A stretch of DNA of 64,000 nt from contig CAZYWK010000001.1 of assembly GCA_964651825.1 (NCBI GenBank), positions 1-64,000 of the forward strand, read 5' to 3'. This document shows positions 34,278 through 42,798 of this stretch, in pieces (the first letter of the stretch is position 1; each line of letters begins with the position of its first letter). The notes beneath the pieces are model-generated. The model was not told the DNA's origin. It did not search any database and saw only the letters and a program-made list of their open reading frames with translations. Origin of the DNA: Sva-07 sp964651825. Lineage in GTDB: Bacteria > Actinomycetota > Acidimicrobiia > Acidimicrobiales > Ilumatobacteraceae. Made by a program: the position numbers and the translations under genes.

Positions 34278-35318
34278 ATGCGCGTCCTGGTCACCGGTGC
34301 AACGAGTCTCATCGGCAGCGAGCTCAGCGCCGCCCTCGCCGCCCGCGGCGACTCGGTCGTCTGTTTCCAACGCAACGTGTCACATGGACTCGGGCGCCGC
34401 GCAACGACTTGTGACGATCACACGATCACGCAGCGACTCGGCGACGTGCGCGACGCCGAGGCACTGCGCGCCGCTGCGGAGGGGTGTGACGCGGTCGTCC
34501 ACCTGGCTGCCAAGGTCGGCGTGGTGGGCGAGTGGGAGGAGTACCGCTCGATCAACGTCGACGGCACGGCCAACGTGGTCGCGGCGGCGCGCTCGGTCGG
34601 CATCGACCGCGTGATCCACGTGTCGTCGCCATCGGTGGCTCACGGCGGCGAGCCGATCATCGGCGCGTCCGCGGACGCGCCCGTGCTCGGCCGTCGCCAC
34701 GCGTACTACGCCGAATCGAAGGCGATCGCCGAGCGCCTGGCCCTGGCGTCCGCAGACGAGGAGTTCGGCGTTGTCGCGATCCGACCGCACCTTGTCTGGG
34801 GCCCCGGCGACACCCAGCTCGTCGGTCGGATCGTGGAGCGGGCACGCACCGGCCGGTTGGCCCTGGTGGGTGGTGGCCGGGCGCTCGTCGACACGACCTA
34901 CATCGACAACGCCGTCAGCGCGCTCGTAGCAGCGCTCGACTCCGTGCGACCGGGCGCCGAATGCTCAGGGCGGGCGTACGTGATCGCCAACGGCGAGCCA
35001 CGTCCGATCCGCGACCTGATTGCCGGCATCTGTGCCGCCGCGGGGGTCGAGTTCGCCCCGCGTGATGTGCCGCTGGCGGTCGCCACGCGGCTCGGACGGG
35101 TCGTGGAATGGGCCTGGCCGTTGCTTCGCCGTGAGGGAGAACCGCCACTCACCGAGTTCCTCGCCGAGCAGCTCGGCACCGCCCACTGGTTCGACCCCAC
35201 CCCTGCGGCGCGCGATCTCGCATGGTCGCCGACGGTCACCATCGACGAGGGGCTGGCGCGGCTCGCGGGCTGGTACCGGGAGTCGGACGGGGCGAAGGAT
35301 CAGCAATCCGGCCGGTGA
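34278..35318 (+). CDS. oleD: OleD, NAD(P)-dependent 2-alkyl-3-ketoacid reductase
   Basis: 346 aa extended short-chain dehydrogenase. The Rossmann motif is VLVTGATSLIGSEL (residues 3-16) and the active-site pair is YYAESK near 143-148. VVHLAAKVGVVG and VDTTYIDNAVSA also match the OleD/3-beta-HSD-like family. OleD reduces the beta-keto acid made by OleA before OleC closes the lactone. It starts 6 nt after oleBC and completes the set oleA-oleBC-oleD. Confidence 0.9.
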   Translation: MRVLVTGATSLIGSELSAALAARGDSVVCFQRNVSHGLGRRATTCDDHTITQRLGDVRDAEALRAAAEGCDAVVHLAAKVGVVGEWEEYRSINVDGTANVVAAARSVGIDRVIHVSSPSVAHGGEPIIGASADAPVLGRRHAYYAESKAIAERLALASADEEFGVVAIRPHLVWGPGDTQLVGRIVERARTGRLALVGGGRALVDTTYIDNAVSALVAALDSVRPGAECSGRAYVIANGEPRPIRDLIAGICAAAGVEFAPRDVPLAVATRLGRVVEWAWPLLRREGEPPLTEFLAEQLGTAHWFDPTPAARDLAWSPTVTIDEGLARLAGWYRESDGAKDQQSGR

Positions 35319-35352
35319 ATCCTGGCGCCGGGCGGTATCCTCGCCTGGCCTC

Positions 35353-35427
35353 GGCGACGTGGCAGAGTGGCTCATGCAACGGCCTGCAAAGCCGTGTACC
35401 CGGGTTCAATTCCCGGCGTCGCCTCCA
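35353..35427 (+). tRNA. tRNA-Cys(GCA)
   Basis: 75 nt cloverleaf. The acceptor pairs GGCGACG with CGTCGCC, the anticodon loop CTGCAAA gives GCA, the T-arm is CCGGGTTCAATTCCCGG, and CCA is encoded. It lies 34 nt after oleD and may end that transcript or have its own promoter. Confidence 0.95.
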
Positions 35428-35430
35428 TAT

Positions 35431-35451
35431 CACCCCAGCTCAGATGGGGTG
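35431..35451 (+). terminator. Hairpin after tRNA-Cys
   Basis: CACCCCA/TGGGGTG stem of 7 bp with a 7-nt loop, followed by TGTTTGCTC. It is a plausible weak terminator for the tRNA. The rest of the gap to 35589 shows only a TACGCT box 12 nt before phoH. Confidence 0.55.
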
Positions 35452-35589
35452 TGTTTGCTCGTGGTCACGTGGTGATCACGGAAAGTCCGGATGGGTCCAC
35501 ATCGTGACACACATCGTGTCCCCGTCGATTCCCCTCCAGAATTTCCTGGTGACGGCTCTGCCCTCGGCCACTACGCTGCCGACTGACCG

Positions 35590-36569
<980 letters not shown>

Positions 36570-36573
<4 letters not shown>

Positions 36574-37064
36574 CCGCGGCGTCGGTGGTGTGCTCCGACG
36601 AGCGCGCCGGTGGAACCGAGTCGTTGCCGATCGAGGTCGGCCGCTGGCAGGAACTGGCCGAAGCGGTTCTGACAGCCGAGGGTGCGGTGGGTGAGCTCAC
36701 CGTCGTGTTCGTCGACGAGGCCGAAATCGCCGAGCTGAACGCCGAGCACATGGGCAAGGAGGGGCCGACCGATGTGCTGTCGTTCCCGCTCGACGAGGAC
36801 AGCGACAGCCAGGACGGTGTGCCGACGCTCCTGGGCGACGTCGTGGTCTGTCCGGCGGTCGCTGCCCGACAGTTCACCGATCATGCCGGGACCCTCGATG
36901 ACGAACTCGCCCTGCTCGTGGTGCACGGCATCCTCCACGTGCTGGGGCACGACCACGCCGAGCCCGCCGAGACCGAGCGGATGCGCTCCCGCGAGCTCGA
37001 GCACCTCATCGCGCTGCATTGGCACGGGCCCGCACCCGTCGGGTTCCGCCAGACGCACGACTGA
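36570..37064 (+). CDS. ybeY: YbeY endoribonuclease
   Basis: 164 aa metal-dependent single-strand endoribonuclease for 16S rRNA 3'-end maturation and rRNA quality control. The zinc motif HGILHVLGHDH (three His) lies near residues 113-123, and the upstream GPTDVLSFPLDE is family-typical. A C-terminal extension after ERMRSRELEHL reaches GPAPVGFRQTHD. The ATG overlaps the phoH stop. Confidence 0.93.
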
Positions 37065-37068
37065 TCGC

Positions 37069-37074
37069 TAGCGT
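37069..37074 (+). promoter_or_regulatory. -10-like TAGCGT, 8 nt before SDR start
   Basis: TAGCGT then 8 nt then ATG in the 18-nt gap after ybeY, with no ribosome-binding site. Confidence 0.5.
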
Positions 37075-37082
37075 CGCCGCCC

Positions 37083-37829
37083 ATGGAGATCTCACTCGAA
37101 GGCAAGGTCGCGCTGGTCACCGGTGCGTCGAAGGGCATCGGTAAGTCGATCGCGGCGACGCTGGCTGCATCGGGCGCGAAGGTGATGATCAACAGCCGCA
37201 AGCAGGACCAGCTCGAAGCGGCCCGCGCGGAGATGACCGGCGACGTCGAGATCTTCGCCGCCAATGCGGGCGATGACGACGCCGGGGAGCGCGCCGTGAC
37301 AGCCACGATCGAGCGGTTCGGCGGCCTCGACATCCTCGTCAACAACGCGGCGACCAACCCGTACTTCGGCGCCACGCTCGGCGTCGACGGCCCGCGCTAC
37401 GACAAGACGTTCCAGGTGAACCTCAAGGCGCCGCTGTTCTGGAGCCAGGCTGCCTGGGAGCACGCGTTCAAGGACAAGCCGGGCACGATCATCAACATCG
37501 CCTCCGTCGGTGGCCTGCGGGCCGAGTTCGGGCTCGGCGTCTACAACCTCACCAAGGCGGCGTTGATCCACCTGACCCGCCAGCTCGCCAACGAGCTCGG
37601 ACCGACCCGTGTCGTCGGCATCGCCCCGGGCCTCGTGCAGACCGACTTCGCGTCGTACCTCGTCGACAACTTCGGCGAGAAGCTCGCGGCCCGCCTGCCC
37701 ACGAAGCGTCTCGGAGAGCCCCAGGACATCGCCAACCTCGCCGTGTTCCTCGCCAGCGACCTCGCCAGCTGGATCACCGGCGAGACCTATGTGATCGACG
37801 GTGGCTCCGGCGTGGCCTCCAACGCCTGA
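37083..37829 (+). CDS. Short-chain dehydrogenase/reductase (FabG-like)
   Basis: 248 aa classical SDR. The cofactor motif is TGASKGIG (13-20), followed by NNAAT near 88, active-site Ser in NIASVGGL and YNLTK (Tyr/Lys near 152-156). It ends WITGETYVIDGGSG. It reduces a keto or hydroxy-acyl substrate with NAD(P)H; the Arg in NSRK suggests NADP preference. It ends 43 nt inside the convergent menE gene. Acyl-CoA genes elsewhere in the window make lipid metabolism likely. Confidence 0.85.
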   Translation: MEISLEGKVALVTGASKGIGKSIAATLAASGAKVMINSRKQDQLEAARAEMTGDVEIFAANAGDDDAGERAVTATIERFGGLDILVNNAATNPYFGATLGVDGPRYDKTFQVNLKAPLFWSQAAWEHAFKDKPGTIINIASVGGLRAEFGLGVYNLTKAALIHLTRQLANELGPTRVVGIAPGLVQTDFASYLVDNFGEKLAARLPTKRLGEPQDIANLAVFLASDLASWITGETYVIDGGSGVASNA

Positions 37830-38878
37830 CCGCGGCGAATCTTGCCGAGGGCGGTGCGGGGGAGCGCGTCGACCAGCACCAGGGACTTCGGCGCCAGGAA
37901 GGCCTGATGAGTGGCCTTGACGTGATTGCGGAGCGACTCCAGCGTGGGAGGATCACCGGCGACGGCCGGCACGACGACGGCTTGGACGAGCTGACCCCAC
38001 TCCGCATCGTCGACGCCGCGGACCATGACGTCGGCGACGAGGGGATGGGTGGCCATCGCTGCCTCGACCGCTTCCGGCCACACGTTCTCGCCGCCGGTGA
38101 TGATCAGGTCGCCAGCCCGTCCCTCCACGTGGAGACGGCCGTCGTCGCGCCAATGCCCGAGGTCGCCGGTGGGTAGCCAGCCGTCGGCATCGCACGGCGT
38201 CGTGCCGTCACGATACGAACGCATCAGCATCGGGCCTCGGAGCCAGATCTGGCGGTCGTCGTCGATGCGCACCTCGACGCCGTCGAGCGGCACGCCGTCG
38301 TAGACGACACCGCTGCCGGTCTCGGTCATGCCATAGGTGGTCACCACGTTCGGTGGGCGGTCGGCGGGCGGCCGGCTACCCCCCAGCACGATCGTGCGGA
38401 ACGCCGCAGGATCGATGCGACCGAGCGTCGTGGCCACGAGCGACACGAGCGTGGCGCCGCTGGCCATGACGGATCGGGCGTCGAAGCCCGGGAGCACGGT
38501 CAGCCCGGTGCCGGTGTGGAGCGCCCGGGTCACGACCGACAGCCCGCCGACGTGTGACAGCGGGAGGCACGCCAACCAGTGGTCATCGGCGGTCACCGCG
38601 AGGCGTTGGCTCGTCGCTGTCGCCGACGCGGCGATCGCGTCGTGAGTGAGGACCACGCCCTTCGGCGCTCCCGTCGAACCGCTGGTCGCGACCACGAGCG
38701 CGTCGCCGTCTTCGACCGGTTCACCGACCCGCATCGCGTCGTACAACGCCTCCTTCGCCGCCGCCGGGAGGCGTTGGTCGACGGGGAAGGACGCGTCGCC
38801 AGCGTCCCAGATGCGGCGCAGTTCGTCGACGAAGCCCGGCCCGCCGGGACGGTCGAGCGCGATGAGCCGGCCCGTCAC
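37787..38878 (-). CDS. menE: MenE-type AMP-dependent ligase (o-succinylbenzoate-CoA ligase)
   Basis: 363 aa, short for the ANL family, as usual for MenE. The phosphate loop is VVATSGSTGAPKGVVLTHDAI, with LPLSHVGGLS, TTYGMTETGSG (A5), LPTGDLGHW and ITGGENVWPEAVE, and the catalytic Lys is in PRTALGKIRR. It activates o-succinylbenzoate for menaquinone synthesis; menA, menH, menD, menF and menG nearby support this. The GTG at 38878 has GAGGA upstream and abuts the amidase gene on the same strand. Confidence 0.84.
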   Translation of the reverse strand: MTGRLIALDRPGGPGFVDELRRIWDAGDASFPVDQRLPAAAKEALYDAMRVGEPVEDGDALVVATSGSTGAPKGVVLTHDAIAASATATSQRLAVTADDHWLACLPLSHVGGLSVVTRALHTGTGLTVLPGFDARSVMASGATLVSLVATTLGRIDPAAFRTIVLGGSRPPADRPPNVVTTYGMTETGSGVVYDGVPLDGVEVRIDDDRQIWLRGPMLMRSYRDGTTPCDADGWLPTGDLGHWRDDGRLHVEGRAGDLIITGGENVWPEAVEAAMATHPLVADVMVRGVDDAEWGQLVQAVVVPAVAGDPPTLESLRNHVKATHQAFLAPKSLVLVDALPRTALGKIRRGQALEATPEPPSIT

Positions 38879-38919
38879 GATCCAGTCCTCGTCATCGTTG
38901 TGCTGCCCCGGCCTCCCGA

Positions 38920-40326
38920 TCAGTCCGTGACGGGATCGATCGGAGTCAGCACGCCGACGAGGTCTTCGATCTCCTGAGCCACTGTGAGGCAGCGGAGGTC
39001 GGTGAACCGGTCGCCCATCACCTGCACACCGACCGGGAGCCCGTTCGCCAGCCCGCCTGGCACGACCGCCGACGGGATGCCCAACACGTTGGCGTGAGTG
39101 ATCGGCCGGATCGTGTCGACGAGGTCGAGCGGGTCGTCGCCGACGCCGAGGTCGGCGCCATGCGCGAACGCCGGCTGGGCCCACGTCGGTGACAGCAGGA
39201 TCGGATACAGCTGGAAGAACTCCGACCAGAGCCGCATGATGCGGTAGCGATCGGCGTGGAGAAGCAGCGCTCCGGGGAACTCCGTCGGGGCCACACGGGC
39301 GTCGAACCCCTCGATCACCGCGACTCCATCGGCGCCCATCACCGACGCCAGCAGATCCTTCTGGGCCCGCACGTCGCCGATGAGGATCTCGGTCCAGAGC
39401 TCGATGACCCGTTCGTACTCCGGCGGGGTGATCTCGACGAGCTCGTGCCCGGCGTCGTCGAGCAGGTCGCCCACGGCCCCGATGGTGGCGGCGATGCCGG
39501 CGTCGGTCGCGCCGCCGGGCGGCTCGGTCAGGATCGCGATCTTGAGCCGCTCGCCGGGCTCGGCGTCGGTGAGCACGGCGGTGACGCTGCGCGGGTCACG
39601 CCAGTGCTGACCGGCGAGGATCTCGAGACCGGCGCGGACGTCGGCCACGCGCCGCGCCATCGGCCCCTCGACGAGCATCAGTTGCGACGACAGCAGGCTG
39701 TCTTCAGGCGGGATGGCCGACGCCATCGGCACGACACCGGCCGTGGGCTTGATCGATGCGATGCCGCAGCAATGGGCCGGGTTACGGAGGGATCCGCCGA
39801 TGTCGTTGCCGAGCCCGATCGGGCTCATCCCGGACGCGATCGCCGATGCCTCCCCGCCGCTCGACCCGCCCGCGGTGACGTCCGGGTTCCAGGGGTTGCG
39901 GGTCAGGCCGTGGAGCGAGGAATCGGTCGACACCCGCAGTCCGAAGTCCGGAAGGTTCGTGCGGGCGAACGGGATCGCCCCGGCCGCCCGCATGCGTTCG
40001 ACGGTCGGGGCATCGCGCGGCGCGATCGCATCGGCGAAGATCGGCACGCCGTTGGTGGTCGGGCTGCCTTCGAGGTCGATGTTCTCCTTCACCGAGCAGG
40101 GCACGCCGTGCAGTGGACCCAGCACCGATCCGGTCGCCACGGCCTCGTCCGCCAGGTCGGCCGCCGCGAGCGCTTCCTCAGGGAGCACCCGCACGATGGC
40201 GTTGACGAAGCGGTTCACCTGGTTGACACGGGCGAGGTGCGACTCGACCACCTCGCGGCTCGACACCTCCTTGGCGGCGATCTTTCCGGCCAGTTCGAGT
40301 GCTCCCAGTTGCCACAGCTCCGTCAT
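38920..40326 (-). CDS. Amidase signature family protein
   Basis: 468 aa. The Ser-cisSer-Lys triad region is visible: SVKENIDLEG (Lys ~85), GGSSGGEASAIASGMSPIGL (cis-Ser ~160) and GNDIGGSLRNPA (nucleophile Ser ~183). The canonical GTDTGGS is GNDIGGS here. It hydrolyses a linear amide; substrate unknown. The start is MTELWQ at 40326; an ATG nine bases earlier is possible. It lies inside the men block on the strand of menE and divergent from menA. Confidence 0.86.
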   Translation of the reverse strand: MTELWQLGALELAGKIAAKEVSSREVVESHLARVNQVNRFVNAIVRVLPEEALAAADLADEAVATGSVLGPLHGVPCSVKENIDLEGSPTTNGVPIFADAIAPRDAPTVERMRAAGAIPFARTNLPDFGLRVSTDSSLHGLTRNPWNPDVTAGGSSGGEASAIASGMSPIGLGNDIGGSLRNPAHCCGIASIKPTAGVVPMASAIPPEDSLLSSQLMLVEGPMARRVADVRAGLEILAGQHWRDPRSVTAVLTDAEPGERLKIAILTEPPGGATDAGIAATIGAVGDLLDDAGHELVEITPPEYERVIELWTEILIGDVRAQKDLLASVMGADGVAVIEGFDARVAPTEFPGALLLHADRYRIMRLWSEFFQLYPILLSPTWAQPAFAHGADLGVGDDPLDLVDTIRPITHANVLGIPSAVVPGGLANGLPVGVQVMGDRFTDLRCLTVAQEIEDLVGVLTPIDPVTD

Positions 40327-40347
40327 GCGGCCCATCATGGCGCACTC

Positions 40348-41223
40348 ATGCACCGCTGGATCACTGGAGCTCGTCCGCGCACCCTTCCGGCGGCGATCGT
40401 GCCCGTCGCGTTGGGCGCCGCCTGTGCGCTGGGGGTCGGCGCCCCCGACCTCGACGTGGTGTGGTGGCGGGTGGCGCTGGCGCTGGTGGTGAGCGTGGCG
40501 TTGCAGATCGGGGTGAACTACGCCAACGACTACAGCGACGGCGTGCGCGGCACCGACGACGTGCGGGTGGGTCCGCAGCGCCTGGTCGCGGGTGGGCTCG
40601 CCAGCCCAGCGGCGGTCAAGAAGGCGGCGTTGCTGTCGTTCGGGGTCGCGGCGGTGGCGGGCCTGGCGATCGCCATCGACACCTCGCTGTGGCTGATCGT
40701 GGTGGGTGCGGCGTGCATCGCCGCCGGGTGGTTCTACACGGGAGGTTCGAACCCGTACGGATACCTGGGGCTGGGCGAGGTGTTCGTGTTCGTGTTCTTC
40801 GGGCTCGTCGCCACGGCCGGCACGACGTTCGCCGCCATCGAGCGCATCACCGGGCTGTCGGTGCTGATGGGGTGCGGGGCGGGAGCGTTGGCGTGCTCGC
40901 TCCTGGTGATCAACAACCTGCGCGACATCCCGACCGATCGCGAAGTGGGCAAGCGGACGCTCGCGGTGCGCCTCGGTGACCGGCGCACGCGCTGGCTGTA
41001 CGTCGGGTTGATCGGGCTCGGTTTCGCGGTCGTGGTGGCAGCGGGGTTCGTGCGGCCTCCGGTGCTCGTCGCGCTGATCGTGATCCCAGTCGCGGTGCGC
41101 CCGGTCCGGGCGGTGCTCGGCGGTGCGGCCGGACGTGAACTGATCCCGGTGCTCGGAGCGACCGGCCAGGTCCAACTCGCCTACGCCCTCGTCGCGGCTG
41201 CGGGCCTGGTCGTCGGCAGCTGA
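40348..41223 (+). CDS. menA: MenA, 1,4-dihydroxy-2-naphthoate prenyltransferase
   Basis: 291 aa, about nine TM helices. The two Asp-rich UbiA-family motifs are present: NYANDYSDGVRGTDD (~55-70) and NNLRDIPTDREVGKRTLAVRLG (~190-210). It attaches the polyprenyl chain to DHNA in the membrane. It starts 21 nt from the divergent amidase. Downstream lies a 65-bp composite repeat, then menH in opposite orientation. Confidence 0.92.
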   Translation: MHRWITGARPRTLPAAIVPVALGAACALGVGAPDLDVVWWRVALALVVSVALQIGVNYANDYSDGVRGTDDVRVGPQRLVAGGLASPAAVKKAALLSFGVAAVAGLAIAIDTSLWLIVVGAACIAAGWFYTGGSNPYGYLGLGEVFVFVFFGLVATAGTTFAAIERITGLSVLMGCGAGALACSLLVINNLRDIPTDREVGKRTLAVRLGDRRTRWLYVGLIGLGFAVVVAAGFVRPPVLVALIVIPVAVRPVRAVLGGAAGRELIPVLGATGQVQLAYALVAAAGLVVGS

Positions 41224-41226
41224 CCC

Positions 41227-41291
41227 CGTTCGTTCTGGCCCCGTCCCCAAACGCACGGGTCGTGCGTTCTGGCCCCGTCCCCAAACGAACG
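41227..41291. repeat. Composite repeat: two direct cores in nested inverted flanks
   Basis: Structure: CGTTCG, core TTCTGGCCCCGTCCCCAAA, CGCACG, GGT, CGTGCG, the identical core again, CGAACG. The 19-bp cores are direct repeats while both 6-bp flank pairs (CGTTCG/CGAACG and CGCACG/CGTGCG) are inverted. It fills the gap between the convergent menA and menH genes. Confidence 0.88.
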
Positions 41292-41295
41292 AGGT

Positions 41296-42048
41296 TCAGG
41301 GAGCGTCGAGCGGGCCGAGCCAGTCGACGATGGCCTCGACGGTGGCTTCGGGTTGTTCGAGGTGCACGCTGTGGCCGGCCTCGTCGATCGCGACGAAGGT
41401 GGCATCGGGGATCGACGACGAGAGTCGTCGGCCGAGCTCGGTGAATTTGGTGTCGTGCGTCCCGGCGAGCACGAGCGTCGGGACCTGGATCTCGCCCAGG
41501 CGCGCCCACAACGACTCCTGCGTGCCGGTACCCGTCGTTCGCAGACTCGTCGCGAGCCCCGCAGCTGTGTTGCGGAGGCGATCATCGCGTTGCGCACTCT
41601 CGGTACCGAGGTCCGCAAACAGCGGCTTCGCGAGCCATTCGTCGATGAAGCTCTCGACGCCGACCGCTTCGATGTGATCGGCGAGGCGCTCGTCGGCGGA
41701 TCGGCGCGCGTCCCGTTCCTTGTCGTCGTCGATGCCGGCGGTTGCGCCGATCAGCACCATCCGGTCGACGAATTCCGGGCGGGCGATCGCCGCGTGCAGG
41801 GCGACTCGGCCACCCATCGAGTAGCCGACGTACATCCCGCGCCCGCCGTTGCGCACGAGGTGTTCCGCGCTCGACCACAGATCGCCGGCCTGAACCTCGG
41901 TGGCGCTCGCGTGACCCGGGAGGTCGACGGCGATCACGTCGACCTCCGGGAGGCGTGCTCCGAGAAGCCCGGCGAAGCCCTCCCAGGAACGGGCGGTCTG
42001 CGTAAAGCCGTGCGCCAGCACCACCCGCGAACTCGCCGGCTGCGCCAT
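41296..42048 (-). CDS. menH: MenH-like alpha/beta hydrolase
   Basis: 250 aa. Oxyanion/N-terminal VLAHGFTQTARSW, nucleophile elbow YVGYSMGGRVALH (Ser ~85), Asp in LAGTHDTKF (~197) and His in EAGHSVHLE (~225). MenH eliminates pyruvate from SEPHCHC in menaquinone synthesis. Among hydrolases the men context decides the name, so the assignment is likely rather than certain. It starts 8 nt after the DsbA-family gene. Confidence 0.78.
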   Translation of the reverse strand: MAQPASSRVVLAHGFTQTARSWEGFAGLLGARLPEVDVIAVDLPGHASATEVQAGDLWSSAEHLVRNGGRGMYVGYSMGGRVALHAAIARPEFVDRMVLIGATAGIDDDKERDARRSADERLADHIEAVGVESFIDEWLAKPLFADLGTESAQRDDRLRNTAAGLATSLRTTGTGTQESLWARLGEIQVPTLVLAGTHDTKFTELGRRLSSSIPDATFVAIDEAGHSVHLEQPEATVEAIVDWLGPLDAP

Positions 42049-42056
42049 CGCGGCGG

Positions 42057-42764
42057 TCAGGCGTTCCTGGTCGACGCCTCGTCGACGGCCTGCTGAGCGA
42101 GCTTGCGCAACACCTGGGCATAGGTCGCCGGCTCCTGCGCGCCAGGCACCGCCCACCGCCCGTTGAGCACGTAGGTCGGCACGGCCGTGATCCCCTGGTC
42201 GTTCGCGGCCTCGAGCTCGGCGGCGACCTCGGCCGTCCCCCGGTTGGAGGTGACGAAGTCGTATGCGTCGTCCCGGTCGAAACCGACCTCGGCTGCGCAG
42301 TCGGCGAGTACGTCGTAGTCGCCGATGTTCAGGCCGTCGGAGAAGTACGCCTGCAGCAGGCGTTCCTTCAGCACGGCCTGGTCGACGGGCGATCCGGGTT
42401 CGCCCGCCCACCAGATCAGTCGATGGGCGCGCAGCGTGTTCGCCCGCAGGGCGCGATCCATGTGGAACTCGATGCCCGCCTCGGCGGCTCGCTCGGTCAC
42501 GGTTGCCACGATCTGCTCTGCCCGCTCGGGTCCACCGAACTTCTTGGCGTAGCCCTCGATCGCCGGGGTGGCGACGCCGGGCTCGGCGGTCGGGTCGAGC
42601 TGGAACGCGTGGTACCGCACCTCGACCTGCACGCCGAGGTCACCGGCCTCGGCCAGACCGGCCTCGAACTTGCGCTTGCCGATGTAACACCACGGGCAAA
42701 CGACGTCGGAATAGATGTCGACCGTCACCACGGGACGGTCGAGAACCGATTCGGAAGTGTCCAC
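42057..42764 (-). CDS. DsbA-family (FrnE-like) thiol oxidoreductase
   Basis: 235 aa cytosolic thioredoxin-fold protein with the active site DVVCPWCYIGKRKFE (CPWC near 23-26) and a helical insertion. The C-terminal ITAVPTYVLNGRWAVPGAQE holds the cis-Pro. FrnE-type proteins catalyse disulfide exchange or isomerase-like reactions. The start at GTG 42764 (VDTSES) is preferred over GTG 42773, because TACGGT lies 7 nt before it and overlaps the earlier GTG. Confidence 0.85.
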   Translation of the reverse strand: MDTSESVLDRPVVTVDIYSDVVCPWCYIGKRKFEAGLAEAGDLGVQVEVRYHAFQLDPTAEPGVATPAIEGYAKKFGGPERAEQIVATVTERAAEAGIEFHMDRALRANTLRAHRLIWWAGEPGSPVDQAVLKERLLQAYFSDGLNIGDYDVLADCAAEVGFDRDDAYDFVTSNRGTAEVAAELEAANDQGITAVPTYVLNGRWAVPGAQEPATYAQVLRKLAQQAVDEASTRNA

Positions 42765-42771
42765 GAGACCC

Positions 42772-42777
42772 ACCGTA
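42772..42777 (-). promoter_or_regulatory. -10-like TACGGT, 7 nt before DsbA-family GTG
   Basis: Leaderless-type spacing on the - strand, in the 34-nt divergent gap shared with menD. Confidence 0.5.
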
Positions 42778-42783
42778 CGCCCC

Positions 42784-42789
42784 TATCGT
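42784..42789 (+). promoter_or_regulatory. -10-like TATCGT, 9 nt before menD
   Basis: Rightward box in the same 34-nt divergent gap. There is no ribosome-binding site before the ATG. Confidence 0.5.
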
Positions 42790-42798
42790 CGGTGCTCC

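Noticed and set aside
38920..40326. GatA (Glu-tRNA amidotransferase subunit) for the amidase
   Set aside because: The amidase signature is shared, but there are no gatB/gatC neighbours and the GNDIGGS variant differs from GatA, so only a general amidase is called.
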